Below, in pieces: positions 55,585 through 64,000 of a stretch of DNA of 64,000 bases. The translations under genes were made by a program, and so were the position numbers. The notes under the pieces are model-generated. The model was not told the DNA's origin, ran no database searches, and saw only the letters and a list, made by a program, of their open reading frames with translations. Numbering within the stretch: position 1 is the first letter of the stretch; each line of letters starts with the position of its first letter. Source of the DNA: Aphanomyces cochlioides (taxonomy: Eukaryota; Oomycota; Saprolegniomycetes; Saprolegniales; Verrucalvaceae); the NCBI GenBank assembly GCA_019828595.1, contig JAHQRK010000029.1, forward strand, positions 682,001-746,000, in the 5' to 3' direction.

Positions 55585-57555
55585 TTAATTCACGCAAGTA
55601 CCAGTATGATGAGTAAATTTGTGGCTGTCGAGTTCGTTCCCAATCGAAAATTTATGTTGTTGAACTGTACCAAAAGCCGCTGGACGAATCCACTTTGGCA
55701 GCCACGGATGCACCGACAACAAGATGGGAGGCAAGCTATAGACAGAGACAAGTGTTGTCTTGATTTTATTCACATCTGTGGCAAGCTTCATCGTATCGAC
55801 TCTGTTTTTGTCCGCGTTGTCTCCACTATGCAACGTCAATGGATCATATTTCGTGACAACCGTTGCAAATCCCAATGTAGCTTGGGTACTCGGCTTGATG
55901 TACAATTGATTGCCTATTTTAATCATTCGCTGCTCATCAAGCGGTAACCCAGTGATCCAGTTTGGTATTCCACAATGTTTTAAGAATCCATTGGATCGAG
56001 CCCAGCGTAAATCCAAAAGGAACGTACCGTATTTTTTCTTGCAGTGATAGGTGGATAGGCCAATTGAAAAGACAAAGCAACCAGCAACGATTGCAAGACT
56101 TGGTGGCAAGAGAAGATCGGCAGCTGATACAATTTTACCACCATGTGCGTAGGCACCACTTGGACGAATGACTCCTGAAATATTCAAAGAAAGTGCTGGA
56201 GGGGTACTTTGATAACTGTCTAGAATATTTGGAAAATAACAAACATAGAAAATTTGCAGGCAAACAAATAGCAAGTGTATCATAGCGTTGGTTGAAATAG
56301 TCAAAGCACGATGGAATGGACTTGGAATACAAGTCACAAGCGCAAGCCAGAGTAGAAATGGCACCACAAATAGACTGTCCATGAGTATCATGACGAAAAA
56401 CCACAGCACTCGTGTTGACCCGTTGTAAATCAAGACCAAGTCAGGGTACACACGAGACATGATATTGCTACTAATCCACGCGACTAGACACATCTTGCGA
56501 CGTTCCAGGCCAGCACCCAAGTCGAACGTCATGACGGGTTTGTTGGCTAGAAATCCTTGCAAACCTTTGAACGTAAGATAAAAATCACCCGATATGATGA
56601 AAGTCCCAACCAAGAGAAAAAATAGTTCGACAAAGACCAAAACAAATCGATGCTTGATGTCATGACGATAGTTCCACGTGATCATGACAGCTCGCTTTGA
56701 GAATTGACCAACGTTCCATCCTGCCATAGCTGTTGAACTTGCTTCGTGTGATATATCGACGACCACAGGGTACGACTCGGTTGAAACTTTAAAGAATTCG
56801 CCAAGAGGGACAGCATATTGGACACCATTGACACCAATCAAATCAACCGTCATTGAGCCATTGGGTGCAATAAGTGTTTGGCTGATGTTGGCAATCAAAA
56901 GATCCGTCGAACCGTCTGAATTGACGTAGACAACACTCTCGGACATGACCTTATCGGTAAACACAGTCAGCATATAGACTCCATCGGCATATTCGTCTCG
57001 AACAGTGGTTTCAAGCATGGCTATACCAGCGATTTCTTGTGGCCCGTTGGATGGTTGACACTTTGGAAATCCATTGTAGCCTGCAAGGAAGACCAAGGCG
57101 CTTTGGGCACTATTAGTGGGCTTGGTCTTGATACACGTTGTTACAAAGTATGGTGATGTAGAAGACGCCTGCCATTGAAGAGCTAATTGCTTTCCAATAG
57201 ATGTCCAAGCAGGCTCCGTAGTTGTTTCAACTTCCACCTGAGTGCAAGTTCCAGCGATAAATCCATTAGAGTTTGTTCGACAGCTTTGCCCATTTGCTCT
57301 TAGAGAGTTATAGTCAATAGAGAGATCATCCAGGATGTCATGACCTTTGAAAAAGCCAATACTGACCAATACGAGAATGAGAATCGAGATAACGACAATT
57401 GTGTTGAAGGTCTGCAAGTTGACAAAAATGCGCCATGCAGCTTTAGCTCGTTTTGCTCGAGCTCCATGGTGATCCAGGTGATGGTTTGGCTGGGCGGGAG
57501 CAACTGGAACAACCTTCATAATCTCCGCTTTGCGGCTACAGAGTCTCGACGGCAT
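55585..57555 (-). CDS. 6-TM family copy M, intact, 656 residues
   Basis: ATG 57555 (MPSRLCSRKAEI-MKVVPVAPAQ) was preferred over the longer frame from 57624 because it gives the same 656-residue length and N-terminal alignment as copies G and H. It has all family features: TM1 (TIVVISILILVLVSIGFF), GPQEIAGIAMLETTVRDEY, HVNSDG replaced by YVNSDG, NISQTLIAPNGS with two sequons, six TM segments, IRPSGAYAHGG, NWITGLPLDEQRMIKIGNQLYIKPS and end HHTGTCVN. Codons and frame are clean. Same strand as K, J, N, O and P. Confidence 0.92.
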   Translation of the reverse strand: MPSRLCSRKAEIMKVVPVAPAQPNHHLDHHGARAKRAKAAWRIFVNLQTFNTIVVISILILVLVSIGFFKGHDILDDLSIDYNSLRANGQSCRTNSNGFIAGTCTQVEVETTTEPAWTSIGKQLALQWQASSTSPYFVTTCIKTKPTNSAQSALVFLAGYNGFPKCQPSNGPQEIAGIAMLETTVRDEYADGVYMLTVFTDKVMSESVVYVNSDGSTDLLIANISQTLIAPNGSMTVDLIGVNGVQYAVPLGEFFKVSTESYPVVVDISHEASSTAMAGWNVGQFSKRAVMITWNYRHDIKHRFVLVFVELFFLLVGTFIISGDFYLTFKGLQGFLANKPVMTFDLGAGLERRKMCLVAWISSNIMSRVYPDLVLIYNGSTRVLWFFVMILMDSLFVVPFLLWLALVTCIPSPFHRALTISTNAMIHLLFVCLQIFYVCYFPNILDSYQSTPPALSLNISGVIRPSGAYAHGGKIVSAADLLLPPSLAIVAGCFVFSIGLSTYHCKKKYGTFLLDLRWARSNGFLKHCGIPNWITGLPLDEQRMIKIGNQLYIKPSTQATLGFATVVTKYDPLTLHSGDNADKNRVDTMKLATDVNKIKTTLVSVYSLPPILLSVHPWLPKWIRPAAFGTVQQHKFSIGNELDSHKFTHHTGTCVN

Positions 57556-58050
57556 GGCCAACGAGTCGTTGAAAATACTGCTTGTCTCAGTTTCATCTGG
57601 AGTTAAAAATAGATAAAAGGGCACGCTCTAAACAAGGCGGTCATGAATACATGCAATTTTCTCAGGACAACGGTGTTACCATCACTGGTCGGTCATCGTT
57701 AAACCCAAAAAGCTTGGTTAGGCTTGATAGAGCAAAGATTGATCTTCTCTGGTCTAGCTATCGTGAAAATACATTTGAGTAGGAGCTAGAAAGGTCGAGA
57801 GTATGTACTCTGCTGTTCACGTACTAACTTATAGACTCTCGAATGGTAACGACTGCCTGCGATCTCACATGGATCAAGCATTACATATTCATATCTACTG
57901 TTTTGTATTTTCTGCACACTGAAGATTCTTGGGCTAATGCAATTTTGATACCAAATCTGTGATTATCAACAATCGAAAATGAAGTGCATTACATGTTCTC
58001 GATTCAATTTCCAGGTGGTAAAGTTGGCTTCTGTTGTAACTTGGAGAAAC
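57556..58050. other. Spacer between copies M and N
   Basis: It contains the TTTTATCTAT motif about 50 bp upstream of copy M (minus strand). Nothing else recognised. Confidence 0.4.
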
Positions 58051-59727
58051 CTATTTTGCACAATTTCCACGATGATGCTCATACAATTGCCTATCCAAAG
58101 GACGTTCTTGACCTGATGTGAAATGATTCTCCGTAACAGATCCAAATTTCCTTGGACACAAAATCGTTGGGAGCCACAAGTGCATCGAAAGTACAGTCGG
58201 GAGTAAATTGTACACTGAGACCAATATTGTCGTCTCATCTTCGCTACGGATGGCCGCTTCCCAGGATCACCATGTCCTTAATCACGTTAAGTGTGTCGAG
58301 GAGGCACTGTCGTATAACCAAGGGTGGCTTGAGTACTTGGCTTGCAGTAGAGCGAGTTGCCGATTTTGATCATTTTGTCCTCAACAAGAGGAAGTCCAGA
58401 GATCCAATTAGGCATACCGCACTGCTTCAAAAATTAGTTAGATCAAGTCCATTCGACATTCAAGACATACGTTCCACGGTTGCGTTTCAAATAGTATGTG
58501 GAAACAAAGACGACAAAAATGAAGCAGCCAAACAGTGGTGCTGGAACGGAGAAGGAATCCTGCTCACGAGACCAAGAAGGATAAAGAAAATGCAAGTCAA
58601 TAGAGCCCCAAGGATGAGGATAACAAAAAACCATACAAGCCCCGTCGAGCCAAGATAGAAACAAACAATGCCGGGAAAACCGAGAGCCAAAATATTACAG
58701 CATGCCCATTGAAGCAATACCAACGTGCGCCGTTCAAATGCAGCTGTGAAATTAAATGTCATGATAGGGTTCTGAGCCAAAAACGCTTTGAGACCTTGAA
58801 TTGTGAGATAAAAATCCCCGAAATGAACATTGTGCCAAGTGTAAGAATTGCTAATTGGGCTAAGATCAGTTGACATCTGTTGGTGACCTTATGGCCGTAG
58901 TCCCAAGGCATGGTAACAGCTTTCTTGGACACTCGACCAATATTCCACCCGTCTACAACTGATGGATTCACTTAATTTGTGATATCAAGAACTACTAGGT
59001 AGGAGTACGTCGAGACTCCAAGGGGAACAAAGTACTGAACTCTGTTGACACCAATCACGTCAGCACTTGTCGCAATAAGAGTTCGATTGATATTTGCAAT
59101 CAAAAGATCCGTCAAACCATCTGAACTGGCATGGGAATATATTCTGGCATGGTTTTATCTGCATACACTGTCAACATAAAAGCTCCATCAGGAAATTCGT
59201 CACGGACAGTAGTTTCAAGCATGACGATGCCAGCGATTTTCTGATGTCCACTCGAAGTCTGGCACTTGGGGAAGCGATCGTAGCCAGCTATAAAGATAAG
59301 CGTTGTTTGGTTACTGTTCTTTGGTTTGGATTTCATGCATGTAGTCACAAAGAAAGGCGAAGGTGATGATGCTATCCATTGCAAAGCTAATTGCTGTCCA
59401 ATCGATGTCCAAGGAGCTTGAGTGGTCGTGGCGATTTCAGTCGGGGTGCAAGTTCCACGCATAAATCCAGTGGCGTCCACTCGACAGCTTTGACTATGAC
59501 CTTGCATTGAAATGGCATCAGACTTGAGATCATAAAGGATCACTTGTCGATGGAAAAACCCAATGCAAGAATGAATATTTGCAATGAAATACTGCCACGG
59601 CGTTGAAAATGAAGAGGTTCATAACGATGTAAATCAGAGCACGCGTTCGTTTGGTTCGTTGCATTTGTAGGTTCATTGAGTTCATACTTTTGGTTGAATG
59701 AGCGGGGGCAACAGCGAGCACTTTCAT
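58051..59727 (-). pseudogene. 6-TM family copy N, heavily broken
   Basis: Starts MKVLAVAPAHS at 59727. Frame changes occur after TM1 (near 59545), after the external core (59110), around TM2 (58870) and in the tail. The external piece has QKIAGIVMLETTVRDEF. The tail retains NWISGLPLVEDKMIKIGNSLYCKPSTQATLG and ends HHRGNCAK-stop at 58051. Breaks are spread over the whole gene, more than in any other copy, indicating older decay. Confidence 0.8.
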
Positions 59728-59936
59728 CGCATCCACTCGGTTGGAGGCATCGGCATTGAGTTTAGACCTATGAAAATGCCGAAGCCAAATGGTGCGATAG
59801 TCGTGTTGTGTTAATAATAGATAAACCAGCCATAATTGGTGGAACATCTCAGGGAAGTGGTAATACAATCAATTGTCACCAGATTCTTTACCTCCGAAAT
59901 CAATAAAGTACTCTACAGTACCACCGTCTGAGCATA

Positions 59937-61804
59937 TCAGCTCGCACATGTTCCACGATGATGTGCAAATGGTTGTTTGTCTAAACGACTGCCTTGCCCA
60001 GCTGAGAATTGGTTCTTCGTCACAGTTCCAAATATCCTTGGACACAAAATCGTTGCGAGCCACAGCTGCATCGAAAACACGGTCGGGAGTAAATTGTACA
60101 CCGAGATAAATGTTGTCGTCTCATCTTGTCTACTTTATGGCCGCTTCGCATGTAATCACCGGAATCACGCTCAATGTGTTGAGGAACAACTGTCGCATAA
60201 CCAAGGGTGGCTTGAGTACTTGGCAATAGAGGGAGTTGTCGATTTTGGTCATTGTTTCTTCAACGAGGGGAAGTCCAGTGATCCAATTAGGCATACCGCA
60301 CTGCTTCCAAAACGAGTTAAATCGAGTCCATTCGACATTCAAGACATACGTTCCATGGTTGCGTTTCAAAATCCATGTTGAAAAAAAGATGGACAAAATG
60401 AAGCAGCCAAACATTGTCAAACTGGACTAAAGTGAGAACTGATGTCATTTTGTCGTTATGATATGCACCACTGGGTCGGATCACACCAGATATATTGAGG
60501 CCAAGCTTAATAGGAGCATTGCGATAGTGATCTAGCATCGCTGGAAGCTGCCACATGTGGACAACTTCCAAAAAGACAAAAATCGAGTTATTCAACGCAA
60601 GGGATAAAATTGTAATGACGTGGGTAAATGGACTTGGAATACAACTGGCCAAGACAAAAAAGAGAAATATAATGCAGTTGTACAACGCGCCAAACACAAG
60701 TACAACAAAAAACCAAATCAGACCAGTCGAGCTGGGGTAGAGGCAAACAATATCTGGGTATACAAGGGCAAGGTGAATACTACAAATCCAAATGAACAAA
60801 GCGAGCTTGCGTCGTTCAAAACCAGCCGCCAAACTAAATGTCATGACATGTTTTTGGGCCAAAAAACCCTTGAGACCTTGAATCGTGAGGCAGAAGTCCC
60901 CAGCAATGAGTATGGAACGTATACCAAGAAATAACAATTGGAGCGAGACAAGTTCATACCGGTTGGCTACATCATGGCCGTAATCCCAAGTGATTGTAAT
61001 TGCTTTTTTGGATGCTCGGCCAACGTTCCAGCCAGCTAGCAGTGTTGGATTGACTTGATCAGTGACATCGAGCACGACCGGATACGAGTTCGTTGATACT
61101 TTGTAGTGTTCCCCGAGAGGGACAAAATGCTGAACACTATTGACCCCAATTGTATCGATTGAAGCTGAGCCGTTCATTGCTACAAGAGTTTGATTGATAT
61201 TAGTAATCAAACGATCCATCGAGCCGTCTGAATTGACATGAGTCTGTGTTTCTGATATGGCCATACCAGCAATTTCCAGAGGTCCATTGGATGGATGACA
61301 GAGCGGGAAGGAATCATAGCCAGCAAGAGAGACCAGCGCTGTTTGGTTGCTATATGTCGGTTTGGTCTTGGTACATGTCGTCACATAGTATGGCAACAAT
61401 GTCGACGCTTGCCATTGATGAGCCAAACGTTGCCCGATAGCGTTTCAAGCAGGTTGACTTGTTGTCGCAACTTCAATTGTGGTAAAAGTGCTTGGCATAA
61501 ATCCTGTGGCATCGACTCGACAGGTTTGGCCGTATCCTTGCACGGACTTGGCGTCTGTGACTAGATCATGAAGAATGACCTGTCGATGGAAAAAACCGAC
61601 AAGAGCGAGAATAACGATAAGCATGGATATACTGGCGACGGCATTGAAAGTGATGAGGTTCATGACGATTCGAACCAAGGCTTTCGTTCGTTTCGCTTGA
61701 CGCACTTGATTATTAATCGAAGGCATGCTCTAGCCGACCTGAGATGGTGCGACGGCGAGCACTTTCATCGCACCGACTCGGTTGGAGAAGAGACGCGACG
61801 TCAT
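59937..61804 (-). pseudogene. 6-TM family copy O, early stops and a 24-codon deletion
   Basis: ATG 61804 (MTSRLFSNRVGA-MKVLAVAPSQVG) is followed by a TAG, then a second ATG at 61726. A Trp-to-TGA change sits at 61445-61447. The external domain lacks the 24 codons corresponding to LETTVRDEF...DKTM, so EIAGMA joins SETQTHVNSDG in frame. TM2-TM6 are open. A frameshift near 60425 precedes the tail, which is further shifted to HHRGTCAS-stop at 59937. It is very similar to copy P over the region before TM2. Confidence 0.85.
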
Positions 61805-62272
61805 TGTTGTTGCTGCCTTTAAAAAATCTTGTGATATGGGGCTGTTTTGAAAAGTACTATCAATAGATGTGCCAATCATCGCCGTCGAGCCTTACTATCA
61901 AGATGTTTGGGAACTATCACGCATACTGGTCCAAGTATGCTGTCGACTGGTCACACACCGTGTGAACTGCGGTGATGTTTTCCATGACACATATTGCATT
62001 TGCTGACGTGGTAAGATAATAAACGATAAACTCTATCGTCCGATTTGGTCACGTGCAATATGGTTAACTGGAAATACATATTGGTCCTTCCTTGTCGCTG
62101 GAACTTCGACATGTCTTGAGTAGGTTGATGATTGTCATCAAATGGCGTCAAGTCGTGGAGCTCTTGCGGGCACAAACGGGTTAATTTATCCACACAAGCT
62201 AACTTTGGTTTACAAGAAATAGCAGCATATCTGCTGGTTTTGCTTGCTTGAGTCATTTGATTCTTTTCAAGT
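61805..62272. other. Spacer between copies O and P
   Basis: No gene recognised; upstream region of copy O. Confidence 0.4.
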
Positions 62273-64000
62273 TTAATTTGCACAAGTTCCAACGTGATGC
62301 ACATATTGTTGCATTTCCAGATGACCGGCTTGTCCAGGTGTGAATTGATTCTTGGTGACAGTGCCGAAGATTGTTGGGCATAAAATCTTTGGAAGCCATA
62401 GATGGTTTGACAAGACAACCGGCAATAAGCTGTATACAGAAACAAACGACGTCGTCTCATCATGACGGTTTGACGATCGCTTGGCAGTATCACTGGAGTC
62501 ACTCTGACTCTCATGAGGAACAACTGTGGCGAAACCAAGTGTTGCTTGTATACTTGGCTTACAATAGAGCTTATTCCCAATTTTGATCATCTCGCTCTCG
62601 ACAAGGGGAAGACCAGAAATCCAATTCGGCATACCACAATGGTTTAAAAAGGAGTTGGATCGAGTCCATTCGACACTCATGAGATACGTTCCATGCCTGC
62701 GCTTCAATAGAAAAGTAGAGACTGCTATTGAGAATAGCATGCAGCCAAGTATGATCAATCCTGAAGTTGGCAAGACGACCGTGACGGCAGATGTGATCTT
62801 GTCGTTATCATATGCACCACTGGAACGAACCGCACCAGAAATATTTAATCCAAGCTTGGTCGGAGCATTCCTGTAGTGTGCAAGCATCGATGGTAGCTGC
62901 CACATGTGGAAGATTTCCAAGAGCACAAAGATAAAATTGTTCATCGTACTGCTCGAAATAGTGATCAAATGATTGAATGGGCTTGGTATACAACTAACGA
63001 TGCCTAGAACGAGAAAGAAGACACAGTTGTATAGAGCGCCCAGGACAAGGATGACAAAGAACCAAACGAGTCCAGTTGAGCCATAATAGATGCACACGAT
63101 ATCTGGGAAAACCATCACCAACTGGATGCTACAGGTCCAAATGAACAAAACAAACTTGCGTCGTTCAAATCCAGAGGCTAAATCAAATGTCATGATCGGT
63201 TTGCGAGCTAGAAATCCTTTGAGACCTTGAACCGTGAGGTAAAAGTCGCCAGTAACAAGGATAGAACCCAATCCAAGAAAAAGAAGCTGAAGTGAAACAA
63301 GCTCATGACGATTTGAAACCTCGTGGCCGTAATCCCAAGTCATCATGACAGCTTTCTTGGACTTTCGACCGAAGTTCCAGCCAGCTAGCAGTGTTGGATT
63401 GACTTGATCAGTGATATCGAGCACCACCGGATACGAGTTCGTTGATACTTTGTAGTGTTCCCCGAGAGGGACAAAATGCTGAACACTGTTGACCCCAATT
63501 GCATCGATTGAAGCTGAGCCATTGATTGCGATAAGAGTTTGATTGATATTGGCGATCAAACGATCTGTCGAGCCGTCTGAATTGACATGAGTCTGTGTTT
63601 CTGACATGGTTTTGTCCGCAAAGACAGTCAGCATATAGGCTCCATCGGGGAATTCGTCACGGACTGTAGTTTCAAGCATGGCCAAACCGGCGACTTCCTG
63701 CGGTCCATTGGATGGTTGACACTTTGGAAAGTAGTCATAGCCAGCTAGAAAGATCAGCGCTGTTTGTTTGCTATTTGTTGGCTTTGTCTTGATGCATGTC
63801 GTGACAAAGTAAGGCGACGTAGATGTGGCCACCCATTGCAAAGCTAGTTCTTGTCCGATAGCTGTCCACGCAGAGAAAGTCGTTGTTGCGATTTCGATTG
63901 ACGTACAACTTCCAGGGACAAATCCATTGATATCTATTCTGCAGGTTTGACCGTACCCTTGCAGCAACTTGGCGTCAGTGGCTATGTCGCCGAGGATCAT
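62273..64000 (-). CDS. 6-TM family copy P, intact but cut by the window edge
   Basis: 575 codons are open from the window edge to CAN-stop at 62273. Roughly 71 N-terminal residues (cytosolic part and TM1) lie outside. Present are the external Cys positions, GPQEVAGLAMLETTVRDEF, HVNSDGSTDRL, NINQTLIAINGS (both sequons), TM2-TM6, RSSGAYDNDK, NWISGLPLVESEMIKIGNKLYCKPSIQATLG and HHVGTCAN. It is the closest relative of copy O, next to it in the same orientation, so the pair looks like a recent tandem duplication. Confidence 0.88.
   Translation of the reverse strand: MILGDIATDAKLLQGYGQTCRIDINGFVPGSCTSIEIATTTFSAWTAIGQELALQWVATSTSPYFVTTCIKTKPTNSKQTALIFLAGYDYFPKCQPSNGPQEVAGLAMLETTVRDEFPDGAYMLTVFADKTMSETQTHVNSDGSTDRLIANINQTLIAINGSASIDAIGVNSVQHFVPLGEHYKVSTNSYPVVLDITDQVNPTLLAGWNFGRKSKKAVMMTWDYGHEVSNRHELVSLQLLFLGLGSILVTGDFYLTVQGLKGFLARKPIMTFDLASGFERRKFVLFIWTCSIQLVMVFPDIVCIYYGSTGLVWFFVILVLGALYNCVFFLVLGIVSCIPSPFNHLITISSSTMNNFIFVLLEIFHMWQLPSMLAHYRNAPTKLGLNISGAVRSSGAYDNDKITSAVTVVLPTSGLIILGCMLFSIAVSTFLLKRRHGTYLMSVEWTRSNSFLNHCGMPNWISGLPLVESEMIKIGNKLYCKPSIQATLGFATVVPHESQSDSSDTAKRSSNRHDETTSFVSVYSLLPVVLSNHLWLPKILCPTIFGTVTKNQFTPGQAGHLEMQQYVHHVGTCAN

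Noticed and set aside
1..64000. CRISPR arrays, bacterial operons, riboswitches
   Set aside because: Introns, eukaryotic nucleolar and transposon genes and the absence of regularly spaced short repeats exclude them.

Overview
The window looks like nuclear DNA of an oomycete, most likely a Saprolegniales/Aphanomyces-type water mould. Three supports: host genes carry tiny introns (40-75 bp, GT..AG); a eukaryotic NOP56 and a Cid1-type nucleotidyltransferase are present; and mariner, PIF/Harbinger, MULE, Helitron and hAT DNA transposons are packed together, with no retrotransposon recognised. The species assignment is inference, not read directly from the sequence.

The backbone is a dispersed tandem family of one membrane protein that I cannot match to a named family. 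Its full form is 656 residues: a short basic cytosolic N-terminus, TM1, an external domain of about 230 residues with conserved cysteines and two N-glycosylation sequons, five more TM segments, and a cytosolic tail of about 150 residues ending H-H-x-G-x-C-x-N. Complete copies lie at 40320-42290 (+), 48674-50644 (+) and 55585-57555 (-). A fourth is open to the window edge (62273-64000, -). At least a dozen broken copies or fragments surround them (2760-3715, 3921-4112, 4401-6345, 26405-28341, 35520-37150, 37982-39655, 43955-45645, 47529-47971, 51227-53127, 53540-53765, 53800-54715, 58051-59727, 59937-61804). They show single frameshifts, nonsense codons and small deletions, the pattern of birth-and-death evolution.

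Between 7257 and 25947 the family is interrupted by a pile of nested transposons. A 0.36-kb MITE (7257-20775, TTA duplication) was hit by a Harbinger-type element carrying a tRNA-Pro-like gene (7312-8442, TTA duplication) and by a 12-kb MULE (8554-20564, 30-bp perfect TIRs, 9-bp duplication). The MULE encodes a transposase convergent with a SET-domain methyltransferase gene, and holds a Helitron that carries a second, different zinc-finger/SET gene. Next to it, an element with the same TIR family as the MITE (20826-25944) encodes an IS630/Tc1-type transposase. That gene is split by a PIF/Harbinger element with an intact transposase (22166-24494). A second Harbinger deletion derivative (42404-about 43070) and a decayed hAT (about 45640-47510) lie inside the membrane-protein array.

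A small block of ordinary host genes, all on the minus strand, sits at 29535-34680: NOP56 (box C/D snoRNP core), a TUTase/poly(A)-polymerase-like enzyme in nine exons, and a signal-peptide-bearing protein of unknown function in about six exons. A two-exon coiled-coil gene of unknown function is at 1383-2191.

All exon structures were read by eye from splice signals and frame continuity. No alignment, TM predictor or database was available.
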